A DNA stretch of 64,000 bases from DATBJG01 sp963790545 (GTDB lineage Bacteria > Acidobacteriota > Vicinamibacteria > Vicinamibacterales > JAMQPK01): the NCBI GenBank assembly GCA_963790545.1, contig CAWBPA010000017.1, forward strand, positions 434,001 to 498,000. Direction: 5' to 3'. The notes beneath the pieces are model-generated. The model was not told the origin of the DNA. It did not search any database and was given only the letters and a program-made list of their open reading frames with translations. Below are positions 44,052 through 53,949 of the stretch, piece after piece (the stretch's first letter is position 1; each line of letters opens with the position of its first letter). The translations under genes and the position numbers were made by a program.

Positions 44052-45231
44052 ATGTCCTCGCTCATCTTCCGCAAGGGCCTCGACTTGAAAGAGGCCGTCG
44101 CGGCCAGGCTTGCGGACAGCTATCACAGCCAGCTCGTCGATCAGATCAAAACGGCTGGATACCGTCACCGATCCGGGCGCCTTACCCTTTACCTCGCGCG
44201 CGAGTTTGGATTCTGTTATGGCGTCGACCGGGCCGTCGACTATGCCTATCAGACGCGAGAAAAATTCCCGGACCGGCGTGTGTTCCTGACCGGGGAAATC
44301 ATCCACAACCCGCATGTCAACGAACGGCTGCGGGACCTCGGGGTCCAGTTCCTCACCGACCCGGGGATCGATGAGAGCGCTCTGGGGGGACAGGACGTCG
44401 TGATTATTCCCGCGTTCGGTGTCACCCTCCGGCAGATGGAGCAGTTGGATCGCCAGGGCTGCACCCTGGTCGACACGACGTGCGGGTCGGTGCTGAACGT
44501 CTGGAAAAACGTCAAGCGCTACGCCCAGGATGGTTTTACTGCCATTATTCACGGGAAGGTCTCCCACGAAGAAACCCGCGCCACGGCATCGCAGGCCTTG
44601 CAGTTTCCGGGTGGTCGGTACCTTGTGGTGTTGAACCTGGACGAGACCGCCCAGGTCTGCGACTACATTCGCCGCGGCGGTCCGCGCGAGACGTTCTTCG
44701 AGCGCTTCGCACATGCGGTGTCAGAAGGCTTCGATCCAGACCGCGATCTCTTGCGCGTGGGCCTCGCCAACCAGACGACGATGCTGATGTCGGAGTCGCT
44801 CGACGTCGAAGCGATGTTCCGGGCAGCAATGCTCGATCGCTATGGCGAAGCGGCCCTCTCCGATCACTTCCGCGCGTTCGACACGATCTGCAGCGCCACC
44901 CAGGATCGACAGGACGCCGTCGTGACACTGCTTCGCGACCACCAGCTGGACGTCATGCTCGTGGTTGGGGGCTACAACAGCAGCAATACGTGTAATCTCG
45001 CGCGAATCTGCGCGGAAAGCCTCCCGACCTATCACATTGCCGACCCGGGGTGCCTCGAGTCGCCACGTGACGATTCGGCATCGACCGGTGGCATCAAAAA
45101 TCGAAATCACGACCCAGGATTGGCTGCCGGCGGGCCCCGTGTCGATTGGGCTGACAGCCGGGGCCTCAACCCCTGATAATCTCGTCGGGCAGGTGGTGCA
45201 GACGCTGGAGAAGTTCTGTCAGCGCAGATAG
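44052..45231 (+). CDS. ispH: 4-hydroxy-3-methylbut-2-enyl diphosphate reductase (one frame break)
   Basis: IspH is the last enzyme of the MEP isoprenoid pathway and holds a [4Fe-4S] cluster. The three cluster cysteines are seen in REFGFCYGVDRAV, VDTTCGSVLNVW and NSSNTCNLARIC, with EIIHNPHVNERL between. An N-terminal extension of about 45 residues precedes the first Cys, as in the long form of cyanobacteria and plants. The frame breaks at about 45062-45075 (an extra G in GACGATT); past it IRHRPVASKIEITTQDWLP and STPDNLVGQVVQTLEKF finish the protein at 45231. Corrected length about 392. Confidence 0.93.
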
Positions 45232-45374
45232 CTCGTAACCTGCTGTCCTCACACCCCTTACGTGGTAAGTTTAGGTCCCGGGCATGCGCGGCACGTCAGT
45301 AAATACTGAGGGCCTCGCAGTCGTAATTACCCAATAGTCAGAGCTTTACCCGCGATTTTCGGTAAGGAGCGTCC

Positions 45375-45834
45375 ATGACCCGAAGGCATCTCGTCATCCT
45401 CGGCTGCGCCGCGCTCGTCATGCTCACACCCGTCATGACGGTGTCACTTTCGGCCCAGGGGAAGTGGTGGACTTCCGACAAGTACAAGCAGCGTCTCGGG
45501 CTGACGGCTGAGCAGTCCAAGCAGTGTGAGCAGATCTTCCAGGCGATGGCGCCCAGACTGCGCGCGGCGAAGCAGGCGCTCGAGCGTGAGGAAGCGCGCT
45601 TTTCGGAGCTCCTCAAGCGCAGTGACTCCCCCGAAAGCAAGATTACCGAAGCGATCGACACCCTCGAGGCCGCCCGAAGCGAGGCCGGCAAGATTCTGTA
45701 CGTTGATGCTGTACAGGATGTTTACCGTCCTCACGCCCGAGCAGCGGGCCGTGATGGAATCCGATCATCAGCGCACCCGCAGTGGGTCCAGTGCGCGCCC
45801 GGAGAAGGACTCCGGCCGACCGGGATCTCGATAA
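45375..45834 (+). CDS. Spy/CpxP-like periplasmic protein (one frame break)
   Basis: The start has a signal peptide (MTRRHLVILGCAALVMLTPV, cleavage near LSAQG). The mature part is helical and contains the LTxxQ motif twice: LGLTAEQSKQCEQIF early and, after a frame change near 45700-45715, VLTPEQRAVMES. This matches the LTXXQ family of Spy, CpxP and metal-sensing CnrX-like proteins, which act as periplasmic chaperones or sensors. Corrected length about 152. It directly precedes the efflux cluster and may respond to the same stress. Confidence 0.78.
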
Positions 45835-45855
45835 GACTCCCCAGCTGATTCATCA

Positions 45856-47631
45856 ATGAGGATTACCGTGAGCACTTTGTCTTCGACTGTCCGACGGGCG
45901 TTGCCCGTCCTCGTGTCCGCCGCTTTGACGTTCAGCACCCCCATCGCCGTTCTGGCTCAGTCGAGCCAGGACGACAAAACCAAGAGCACTACCGACCGGC
46001 GTATCGACGAGATCGTGCGCCAGGCCGCCGAACGGTTTGCCGCCGGCGGGGACGTTCCGGTGGCCACCGGACAGGCTGGCGCCCCCTACAATGTGTCGCT
46101 GGACGACGCCGTCAAGCTCGCGCTCGAACACAATCTCGACATTCAGGTGGAACGCCTGAATCCTCAGACGTTCGATTTCGCGCTTGCGGCACTCCAGTCG
46201 ACCTACCAGCCGAATTTCACAACGGCATTCACGAACAACAACCAGGTGCAACTGTCGAACAGCCAGCTCACGACCAGTGCCGCTTCGGTCGACAGCCGGC
46301 AACATGTTCTGGAATACCGGGATTACTCAGAGCCTGAAATGGGGAGGCTCCAGTTTCGCAGCCGGCTTCAACAACCGCCGCACTGATTCGTCGAACGAAT
46401 TCTGCCACGCGCAACCCCAGCTACAACAGCTCGATCAATTTCGCGTTCGTGCAGCCGATTCTGCGCGGCTTCAAGACCGACGGCGTGCGATCGCAGCTCC
46501 AGGTCACCCAGATCAATCAGGACATCTCCGAGGTCCAGCTCAAGGCGACCATCACGAACACGCTCTCGAACGTGCGCAATGCGTACTGGGACTACCTCTT
46601 CTCGATCCAGGCCGTCGAAGTCGCCAAGCAGTCGCTCGCGCTGGCCGACAAGCTCGTGGACGACAACAAGACACGCGTGGAAATCGGCACGATGGCCCCG
46701 ATTGACGTCGTTCAGGCCGAAGCCGAAGCGGCGACACGCCGGCAGACGCTGGCGCAGGTTGAGGCCACGATGCGCACAGCGGAGCTCGCGTTGAAGCGGC
46801 TCATCGTCAGCGGCACCGAGGATCCAATCTGGCGCGCGTCTCTCGTGCCGACGGATCAACCGGAATTCCGTCCCGAGCGGGTCGACATCGAAGTCGGCGG
46901 TCCGAAAGGCGCTCGAAAACCGCACCGATCTCGATCAGGCGCGGAAGCAGCTCCAAAGCAACGACGTCACGATTGAGGGGCTCCGGAACGCCGTCATGCC
47001 GCCGTCGATGTCAGTCTCAACTACGGGCTTGCGGGTCTCGGCGGCACGCAGTTCGTAGCAGGGACTGGCAAGTTCGCAACATCCTGAATAGCGTCCCTGG
47101 GGGGTATTCTCAGGCACTGAACAATATCGGGAACTTCGATGCGCCCAACTGGGCGTTCGCGGTCAACATGACCTATCCGATCGGAAACAGCGCCGCCGAC
47201 GCCAGGGCTGGCGCGCGCCCGGCTTCAGGTGCAGCAGACGCAAGCGCAAATCCGGCAAATCGAGCTCAACGTGGCGACGGAGGTGACCAACACCGCGCTC
47301 CAGGTTGAGAGCAACCTGAAGCGTGTCGAGGCCGCGTCTGCGGCGCGCGAGCTGGCGCAGCGGCGGCTCGAAGCGGAACAGAGTAAGTTCGAAGTCGGCA
47401 TGTCCACGAACTATTTCGTCGTGCAGGCGCAGCGCGACCTGCGCGACTCGCAGAACGTCGAGCTGCGGACCCTGCTGGACTACAGGAAATCGCTGGTGGA
47501 CTTCGAGCGGGTGCAGGAGACGTCGTTGTCGCGCGTCCGGTATCACCGTGGTCGCAGGGAGCGGAGTCAGCAATACCACCGCGCGAATCAACGCGGGTTT
47601 TGGTGGCGGCGGTGCTGGTGGTGGTCAATAG
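45856..47631 (+). CDS. TolC-family outer membrane efflux protein (about seven frame breaks)
   Basis: Pieces in all three frames line up into one TolC-type protein of about 590 residues. They are: a signal peptide (VRRALPVLVSAALTFSTPIA), the domain start YNVSLDDAVKLALEHNLDIQ, the long helices (ITNTLSNVRNAYWDYLFSIQ, EIGTMAPIDVVQAEAEAATR), the second half (IRQIELNVATEVTNTALQVE, FEVGMSTNYFVVQAQRDLRD) and a Gly-rich end at 47631. Frame changes fall at about 46300, 46420, 46895, 46990, 47075, 47205 and 47530. The protein family forms the outer-membrane channel for RND and MacAB pumps, both encoded just downstream. A true pseudogene cannot be excluded, but similar breaks hit essential genes in this window. 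Confidence 0.82.
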
Positions 47632-47680
47632 TTTTTTGTCGTCGTTGGCACAGATTTCGTCGCTGAGGATACTTACTCGC

Positions 47681-49045
47681 ATGGGTCGTGCTTTCATGAA
47701 GAAGTTCGTGATAGCTGCCGCCGTTGTCGTCGTTGCCGCAGGGGGCTACTTTTATAGCCGCAGCGGAAATGCCGACGGGCAAGCCGACGCGCCGGCAGGC
47801 GGTGGCCGCGGTCGCTCTGGAAACTTTGGCGGCGGTGGCGGTGGGTTTGGCGGCGGTGGGTTTGGCGGCGGCAACTTTGCCGGTCCACGCCTGCCAATGA
47901 CGGTCGAGTTGGGTGCTGTGACCCGCGCTGACATGGCCGAACAAATCACCGTCGTGGGCAATCTGGTCGGCGCCGCCACCGTGCAGTCCGCGCCGAAGAT
48001 CAACGGTCGGCTCCTATCCGTCACCGTGAGAATGGGTGACCGCGTCACGCGCGGCCAAACGATGGCGCGCCTGGAGGACAGCGAAATCCGCGAACAGGTG
48101 CGACAGACCGAGGCTTCGTTCGACGTCGCGGAAGCCACCGTCCGTCAACGCGAAGCCGATCTTCGTTTTGCCCAGACGAACCTCGACCGGTCGCGCAGCT
48201 TGTTCGAGCGACAACTCCTCTCGAAGCAGACCCTCGATGATGCGGAATCGCGACAGCAGGCGTCGGCTGCGCAGCTCGATCTGGCGCGCGCACAGCTCGC
48301 GCAGTCGCAGGCGCGGGTCGAAGAACTGAAGATCAACCTCACCGACACGGTCATTACCTCGCCCGTCACCGGTTTCGTGGGCAGCCGCACGCTGGATCCT
48401 GGGGCCTGGGTCACACCAAACACCGCGTTCCTCTCGGTCGTCGACATCAGCACGGTGCGGCTCGTCGCGAACGTGGTTGAGAAAGATCTGCGCCGCATCA
48501 CAGCCGGGCTGGGCGCAGAGGTCGCCGTCGACGCGTATCCTGGCGAACAGTTCATGGGTAAGGTGGCGCGCGTCGCCCCGGTGCTCGACCCGGCAACCCG
48601 CACGGCCCAGATCGAAGTCGAGATCGCGAACCCGCAAGGGCGACTGAAACCGGGCATGTACGCCAACGTGCGTTTCACGGTTGACCAGCGTCCGAAGACG
48701 CTCGTCGTACCGACGAACGCGGTGGTGGAGTGGGAAGGCAAGCGCGGGGTTTTCGTCCCGGGCGACGGTGATACCGCGACGTTTCATCCGATCACGCTGG
48801 GCCTGCAGGATCAGAAACAAACCGAGGTCGCGTCGGGGCTGTCTGAGGGTGACCGCGTCATCACAACAGGCGCAGCGACGCTCAGAGAAGGTGATCGGAT
48901 TGTGCTCGGCGGCCAGCAGGAGAACGGGGCCTCCAATGGGTCTGGCGCACGGAGCGGTCGCGCAGGCGGACGCCGTGGCGGTACGGGCACGGGTGGATCC
49001 CGATCGGGCAATTTCGGTGGCCGCTCTCCGGGCGGACAGCAATAG
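47681..49045 (+). CDS. RND efflux periplasmic adaptor (membrane fusion protein)
   Basis: The N-terminal helix (MKKFVIAAAVVVVAAGGYFY) is followed by a striking Gly-rich segment (residues about 40-70). The adaptor domains follow: lipoyl half (KINGRLLSVTVRMGDRVTRG), a coiled-coil hairpin (RQTEASFDVAEATVRQREAD to QLDLARAQLAQSQARVEELK), beta-barrel (VANVVEKDLRRITAGLGAEV) and membrane-proximal domain, with a Gly/Arg/Ser-rich tail. The ATG at 47681 is used; one at 47696 is equally possible. It sits between TolC and the RND pump and should link them. Confidence 0.9.
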   Translation: MGRAFMKKFVIAAAVVVVAAGGYFYSRSGNADGQADAPAGGGRGRSGNFGGGGGGFGGGGFGGGNFAGPRLPMTVELGAVTRADMAEQITVVGNLVGAATVQSAPKINGRLLSVTVRMGDRVTRGQTMARLEDSEIREQVRQTEASFDVAEATVRQREADLRFAQTNLDRSRSLFERQLLSKQTLDDAESRQQASAAQLDLARAQLAQSQARVEELKINLTDTVITSPVTGFVGSRTLDPGAWVTPNTAFLSVVDISTVRLVANVVEKDLRRITAGLGAEVAVDAYPGEQFMGKVARVAPVLDPATRTAQIEVEIANPQGRLKPGMYANVRFTVDQRPKTLVVPTNAVVEWEGKRGVFVPGDGDTATFHPITLGLQDQKQTEVASGLSEGDRVITTGAATLREGDRIVLGGQQENGASNGSGARSGRAGGRRGGTGTGGSRSGNFGGRSPGGQQ

Positions 49046-49086
49046 GCTTTGGGCTTTAGGCGTTGGGCTAACTCGAGGAGTTGAGC

Positions 49087-52000
49087 ATGAGCATTCCGCG
49101 TTTTGCCATTGAGCGGCCGGTCATGATGGCCATGATCAGCGCCATTGTCGTCTTGCTGGGCGCGATCTCGCTGACTCGACTTCCCGTCGACCTGCTGCCC
49201 GACATCCAGCAGCCGACCGTGAACGTCCGGATGAACTACACGGGCGTCGGTCCGCTCGAGATGGAAGAGCTCGTCACGCGGCCGCTCGAGCAGGCGCTCA
49301 GCGCGGTCGCGGGGCTCGACATGCTCACCTCGGAGGTCCGCGAAGGCAACACGCAGGTCCGGCTCAACTTCGCCTGGGGCACCGATCTGGGCGAGGCGAT
49401 GGACGACATCCGCATGCGGATCGATCGAGTCAGGAACCGCCTGCCCGAAGACGCGGACCCTCCCATCCTGAACAAGTTCGATCCGAGCCAGATGCCGATT
49501 CTCCGGATCGCGGTCGAAGGGAATTACGACCGTGTGATTCTCCGCGAGATGGCCGAAAACATCCTGTCACCGCGATTCGAGCGGGTCATTGGCGTGGCCG
49601 CGGCAACGGCTGATGGCGGGCTCCGGCGCCAGATTCGCGTGGAGCTCTCCAAGGAAAAGATTACCGCGCTCGATCTGTCCGTCGATCGCGTCGTGAACAT
49701 CCTGCGCACGGAAAACCAGAACATCCCGATCGGGGAGGTTTATCAGGGGGATCGCGCCCTGCTGCTTCGAAGCCAGGGGCAGTTCGAGAATCTCGACGAC
49801 ATCAGAAACCTCGTCGTGATGACGCGAGAGAGCGTGCCCGTCTATTTGCGTGACATCGCCGAGGTGAGGGACTCGACCGAGGACGTGCGCAACGTGCTCC
49901 GCATCAACGGCCGGCCCGGCGTTCGGCTGCAGGTGACCAAACAGTCAGGCACGAACACAGTGCAGGTGGCACGGGCGGCTCGGGCGGAAATCGAACGGAT
50001 CAATCGCGAAGTTCCGGGCATCAAGCTGACCGTGATCGAGGATCAGGCAAAGTTCATCGAGAACTCGATCTCAGCCGTGCAAGAGCACGTCATGATTGGC
50101 TCGATCCTGGTCGTGCTCATCATCTTCCTCTTCCTCCGAAGCTTCCGATCAACGCTCATCGTTTGCACGGCCATTCCGATCTCGGTCATCGGCACGTTTG
50201 CCCTTCTGTACTTTGCCGGCTTCACGCTCAACACCATGACGTTCGGCGGACTGGCGCTGGGTGTCGGCATGATCGTCGACGCAGCCATTGTCGTGCTGGA
50301 GAACTCGTACCGGCACATGGAGGAACACGGCAAAGACCGCATGACCGCCTCCATTGACGGGAGCGAAGAAGTCTGGTCGGCCATCCTGGCATCCATTCTC
50401 ACGCACATTGCCGTGTTCGTTCCCCTGCTCTTCCTGACCGGCGTGTCGAGCATCATGTTCCGCCAGCTGTCGGTGGTCGTGTGCTTCTCGCTGCTCATGT
50501 CCTTGTTTGTCGCGGTCACGCTCGTGCCGGTTCTGTGTTCCCGGCTGCTCAAGTTACCGCCACCGATCGAGCAACGTAAGGGCTTCGGCAGCCGTCTGTA
50601 CACGATGAGCGAACGAATGCTCAATGGTATGGACGAAGGCTATCGACGGCTCCTGCACAAAGCGCTGGCCCATCGAGGCCTTGTCGTTGGCACGGCCGCT
50701 GCATCGGTTCTCATGGCAGCGATCATCTTCCCTGCTCTGCCCACAGAGTTTTCAACGCAGACAGACGAGGGTCAGGTGCAGGTGAATGCCGAACTCGCGC
50801 CGGGAACCCGAATCGAGCCGACCGACGCCGTGCTCGCGCAGCTCGAGGCGGCGGTCCTGCAGCTGGTTCCGGAGGCCACGGCCATCATTGCCGGCGGTGG
50901 CAACAGCGGGAATAACTGGCAGGGCGGTGGACAGACCAATCGCGGCCAGGTGCAAATCATGCTCACGCCGAAGGACGAGCGCACGCGGTCGAGCGAAATG
51001 ATTGCCATGGATCTGCGGCGGAAGCTCGCGGGAATACCGGGTGTCGTCATCAGGGCGAACGCTTCTGGCGGGAACAACCAGCTCAATCGGTTCCTTGCCG
51101 GCGGAGGTCAGCAGGGCGGCGGGCGTCTCGCGCTCGAGATTCGCGGCGACGATTTGGACGTCGCCCGGCGCCTGTCAATGGCCGCGAAAGATCTGATGGA
51201 TCAGACTCCCGGTATCGCCGACGCGCGTATCGGCCGCGACGAAGGGCGTCCTGAGCTGGCCATCCGCGTAGACCGGCCCAAGGCTGCCCTCTTCGGGTTG
51301 ACGGTCACGGGTGTGGCCGAAACCATTCGAACGAACGTCGCCGGTACGCAGGCGGCCATGTTCCGCGAACACGGGAACGAATATCCCATCATTGTTCGCT
51401 TGCGCGAAGCGGATCGCGAGCAGGTGTCGGATGTCGAAGACGTTCTCGTCAGCACGGCCCAGGGTCAGGTGCTGCCGGCCAAGAACCTGATGACGATCCA
51501 GAACGAAACAGGGCCAACACAGATCGACAGAAAGAACCAGGAGCGCATCGTCCAGGTCACTGCCGAACCGGAAAGCACGCTGAGCGAGGCCGTGGCTGCC
51601 GTCCAAGCCCGGTTGCCACAGCTCGCCGTGCCGCGGGAATTTCAAGTCGGGTTCGGAGCCGAAGTCGAAGAACAGGCCAAGGCGTTCAGCCAGTTGCGCA
51701 TGGTGCTGATTCTGGCGCTGGTGCTCGTCTACGCGGTCATGGCGTCTCAGTACGAGTCTCTTAAGGATCCGTTCATCATCATGTTCTCTGTGCCGACGGC
51801 AGCCATTGGTGTGGTGCTCTCGCTGTGGCTTACAGGCACCGCCTTCAACATGCAGGCCTATATTGGCATCATCATGCTGGCGGGCATCGTGGTCAGTAAC
51901 GGCATCCTGCTGGTGGACTACACGAACATTCTCCGTCGCCGCGACGGCGTCCCGTTGCGCGAAGCGGTCGAACTGGCCGGTCGTACGCGGCTGCGGCCGA

Positions 52001-52221
52001 TTCTCATGACCTCCATCGCGACCGTGCTCGGCCTCGTACCGATGTCTCTCGGGATCGGCGAAGGAAGCGAGATGCAGGTTCCGCTCGCACGCGTGGTCAT
52101 CGGCGGCCTCACGACATCGCTCTTGATTACCCTGGTCCTCGTGCCCACGGTGTACACGCTGTTCGAGGAGGGTTGGAAAGGATTGCGGCATCGGCCGGCG
52201 GCGCCGCCGGAGGTCGCGTAA
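49087..52221 (+). CDS. RND-family multidrug efflux permease (AcrB-like)
   Basis: The 1044-residue protein starts MSIPRFAIERPVMMAMISAI and has the two-fold repeat of six-helix blocks and large periplasmic loops of hydrophobe/amphiphile RND pumps. The ATG at 49087 has GAGGAG six bases upstream. In helix 4 the sequence is LGVGMIVDAAIVVLENSYRH; AcrB has two adjacent Asp there for proton relay, and here only the first is kept. The C-terminal half carries YAVMASQYESLKDPFIIMFS and IVVSNGILLVDYTN. A Gly/Asn/Gln-rich stretch (AGGGNSGNNWQGGGQTNRGQ) interrupts the second periplasmic loop. No frame break over 3.1 kb. Confidence 0.95.
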   Translation: MSIPRFAIERPVMMAMISAIVVLLGAISLTRLPVDLLPDIQQPTVNVRMNYTGVGPLEMEELVTRPLEQALSAVAGLDMLTSEVREGNTQVRLNFAWGTDLGEAMDDIRMRIDRVRNRLPEDADPPILNKFDPSQMPILRIAVEGNYDRVILREMAENILSPRFERVIGVAAATADGGLRRQIRVELSKEKITALDLSVDRVVNILRTENQNIPIGEVYQGDRALLLRSQGQFENLDDIRNLVVMTRESVPVYLRDIAEVRDSTEDVRNVLRINGRPGVRLQVTKQSGTNTVQVARAARAEIERINREVPGIKLTVIEDQAKFIENSISAVQEHVMIGSILVVLIIFLFLRSFRSTLIVCTAIPISVIGTFALLYFAGFTLNTMTFGGLALGVGMIVDAAIVVLENSYRHMEEHGKDRMTASIDGSEEVWSAILASILTHIAVFVPLLFLTGVSSIMFRQLSVVVCFSLLMSLFVAVTLVPVLCSRLLKLPPPIEQRKGFGSRLYTMSERMLNGMDEGYRRLLHKALAHRGLVVGTAAASVLMAAIIFPALPTEFSTQTDEGQVQVNAELAPGTRIEPTDAVLAQLEAAVLQLVPEATAIIAGGGNSGNNWQGGGQTNRGQVQIMLTPKDERTRSSEMIAMDLRRKLAGIPGVVIRANASGGNNQLNRFLAGGGQQGGGRLALEIRGDDLDVARRLSMAAKDLMDQTPGIADARIGRDEGRPELAIRVDRPKAALFGLTVTGVAETIRTNVAGTQAAMFREHGNEYPIIVRLREADREQVSDVEDVLVSTAQGQVLPAKNLMTIQNETGPTQIDRKNQERIVQVTAEPESTLSEAVAAVQARLPQLAVPREFQVGFGAEVEEQAKAFSQLRMVLILALVLVYAVMASQYESLKDPFIIMFSVPTAAIGVVLSLWLTGTAFNMQAYIGIIMLAGIVVSNGILLVDYTNILRRRDGVPLREAVELAGRTRLRPILMTSIATVLGLVPMSLGIGEGSEMQVPLARVVIGGLTTSLLITLVLVPTVYTLFEEGWKGLRHRPAAPPEVA

Positions 52222-52233
52222 CGTTGTGCCACG

Positions 52234-53949
52234 ATGAAGAAACTCCTGCTGGTCGTTACCGCGCTGGCCGTGATCGCAGCGGGAGTTGGCGCCTACTACC
52301 GCTATCGAAAGGCAGGCCCGGAACCCACCGTCGCCACGGCGGCCGTCACACAAGGTGACATCGTCGATACCGTCGGAGCGACAGGGACCGTTCAGGCCGT
52401 CACAACGGTCCAGGTTGGTACGCAAGTCTCAGGTACGATTCAGGAACTGCACGCCGACTTCAATTCGCTCGTCCGCAAAGGTCAAGTCATCGCGCGGCTC
52501 GATCCATCGCTGTTCCAAACGCAGATCGAACAGGCCCAGGCGAACCTCATTCGTGCTCAGGCTGAGCTCGAGCGGCTGAAAGTCACGCTGGATGATGCCA
52601 GGACGAAGCTGAAGCGCGCCCAGGAGCTGTGGGCGAAGAAACTGATTCCACAGAGCGAGCTGGAGACTGCGGACGTCAACGTGCGATCGACCGAAGCACA
52701 GATTCGATCCTCGCAAGCGCAGGTCACGCAAGCCGAAGCGGCACTGAATCAAAATCAGGTCAACCTGCAGCACACCGTGATCGAGGCTCCGATCGACGGG
52801 CTTGTCATTTCACGGAACGTCGACGTGGGTCAGACGGTGGCTGCCAGCATGCAGGCGCCGACCCTGTTCGTGCTGGCGGCGGATCTGACCAAGATGCAGG
52901 TCGTGGCGAACCTCGACGAGTCGGACGTCGGCCGGATTCGACCTGGCCAACGCGTCAGCTTTCGCGTGGATGCCTACCCCACCGAGGATTTCGTTGGAAC
53001 GGTGTCTCAGGTCCGCCTGCAGCCGATCGTCCAGCAGAACGTGGTGACTTACGCAACGGTCATCGACGTGCCCAACCCGGAACTGAAACTCAAACCCGGG
53101 ATGACCGCGAACGTGAACGTCGAGATCGCGCGGCGCGCCAATGTCGTGCGGGTGCCGAACGCCGCGCTGCGGTTCCGGCCGACGAGCGAGATTTACGCGG
53201 CCCTCGGCCAGACACCTCCCCCGGCACCCGAGCGTGGGCAGAATGCCGGTCGCGGAGGTGGCAGCGGGGGGCCACAACAACCGGTCGCCGGGCGTGCGAG
53301 CCCAGCCAACGGCAATGGAGAGGAGCGTGGATCTCCTGGCGCCCTCAACGGCAACGGCCGCGATCGCCGAGGCGGTGGAAATACGACGGAAGGCGCAGCG
53401 GGTGGCGGAGGCGGGCTCGGCGACGGGAGCGGACGCGGGCGATTGGCCGAACGGCTTCAGGGTCTGCCGCCGGAAGAACGTCAACGGCTCCTCGAGCGGC
53501 TGAGAGCCCGCGGGATGAATCCGGACGGAAATCTCACACCCGGAAATACCGCGGGGCGACGCGGCGGCGAAAACAGTGCCACCAACGGGAATCGTGGCAC
53601 GTCGGCACCCCAGTCGTTGTCCGAGCGAAATCCTCAGGCGACGACGATCGACGCGTTGTTTGGCCCGTTACCAGCGGTCGAGAGTGACGGCCGGGTGTGG
53701 ATCTTCAGCAACAAGGCGCTGAAGCCCATTCGGGTGCGGCTGGGCATCAGCGACGGCCAGGCGACGGAGCTCCTCGAGGGAGACATCGAACCCGGCACCG
53801 AGCTCGTGACGAACGTCAATACTGGCACCGAAACCCGACCCGCGACTGGTGTCGGCCCTCTCTTCCAGCAACCCGGACGCGGCGGGTTTCCTGGCGGTGG
53901 CTTCCCCGGTGGGGGAGGCGGCCGAGGTGGCGGCGGTCGTGGCTTCTGA
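52234..53949 (+). CDS. macA: MacA-like periplasmic adaptor with large disordered insert
   Basis: The product has 571 residues. The N-terminal helix (MKKLLLVVTALAVIAAGVGA), lipoyl half (TVQVGTQVSGTIQELHADFN), long hairpin (IEQAQANLIRAQAELERLKV; LETADVNVRSTEAQIRSSQA) and beta-barrel (RIRPGQRVSFRVDAYPTEDF) are those of MacA. After PNAALRFRPTSEIYAALGQT comes about 150 residues rich in Gly, Asn, Arg and Pro, including a short charged helix (LQGLPPEERQRLLERLRARG). The membrane-proximal domain then resumes (VESDGRVWIFSNKALKPIRV) and a Gly/Arg tail ends it. The insert replaces what is normally a short loop. Confidence 0.9.
   Translation: MKKLLLVVTALAVIAAGVGAYYRYRKAGPEPTVATAAVTQGDIVDTVGATGTVQAVTTVQVGTQVSGTIQELHADFNSLVRKGQVIARLDPSLFQTQIEQAQANLIRAQAELERLKVTLDDARTKLKRAQELWAKKLIPQSELETADVNVRSTEAQIRSSQAQVTQAEAALNQNQVNLQHTVIEAPIDGLVISRNVDVGQTVAASMQAPTLFVLAADLTKMQVVANLDESDVGRIRPGQRVSFRVDAYPTEDFVGTVSQVRLQPIVQQNVVTYATVIDVPNPELKLKPGMTANVNVEIARRANVVRVPNAALRFRPTSEIYAALGQTPPPAPERGQNAGRGGGSGGPQQPVAGRASPANGNGEERGSPGALNGNGRDRRGGGNTTEGAAGGGGGLGDGSGRGRLAERLQGLPPEERQRLLERLRARGMNPDGNLTPGNTAGRRGGENSATNGNRGTSAPQSLSERNPQATTIDALFGPLPAVESDGRVWIFSNKALKPIRVRLGISDGQATELLEGDIEPGTELVTNVNTGTETRPATGVGPLFQQPGRGGFPGGGFPGGGGGRGGGGRGF

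Noticed and set aside
45303..45374. Terminator or promoter between ispH and the Spy-like gene
   Set aside because: Only weak, imperfect pairing and no clear hexamers; not reported as a feature.
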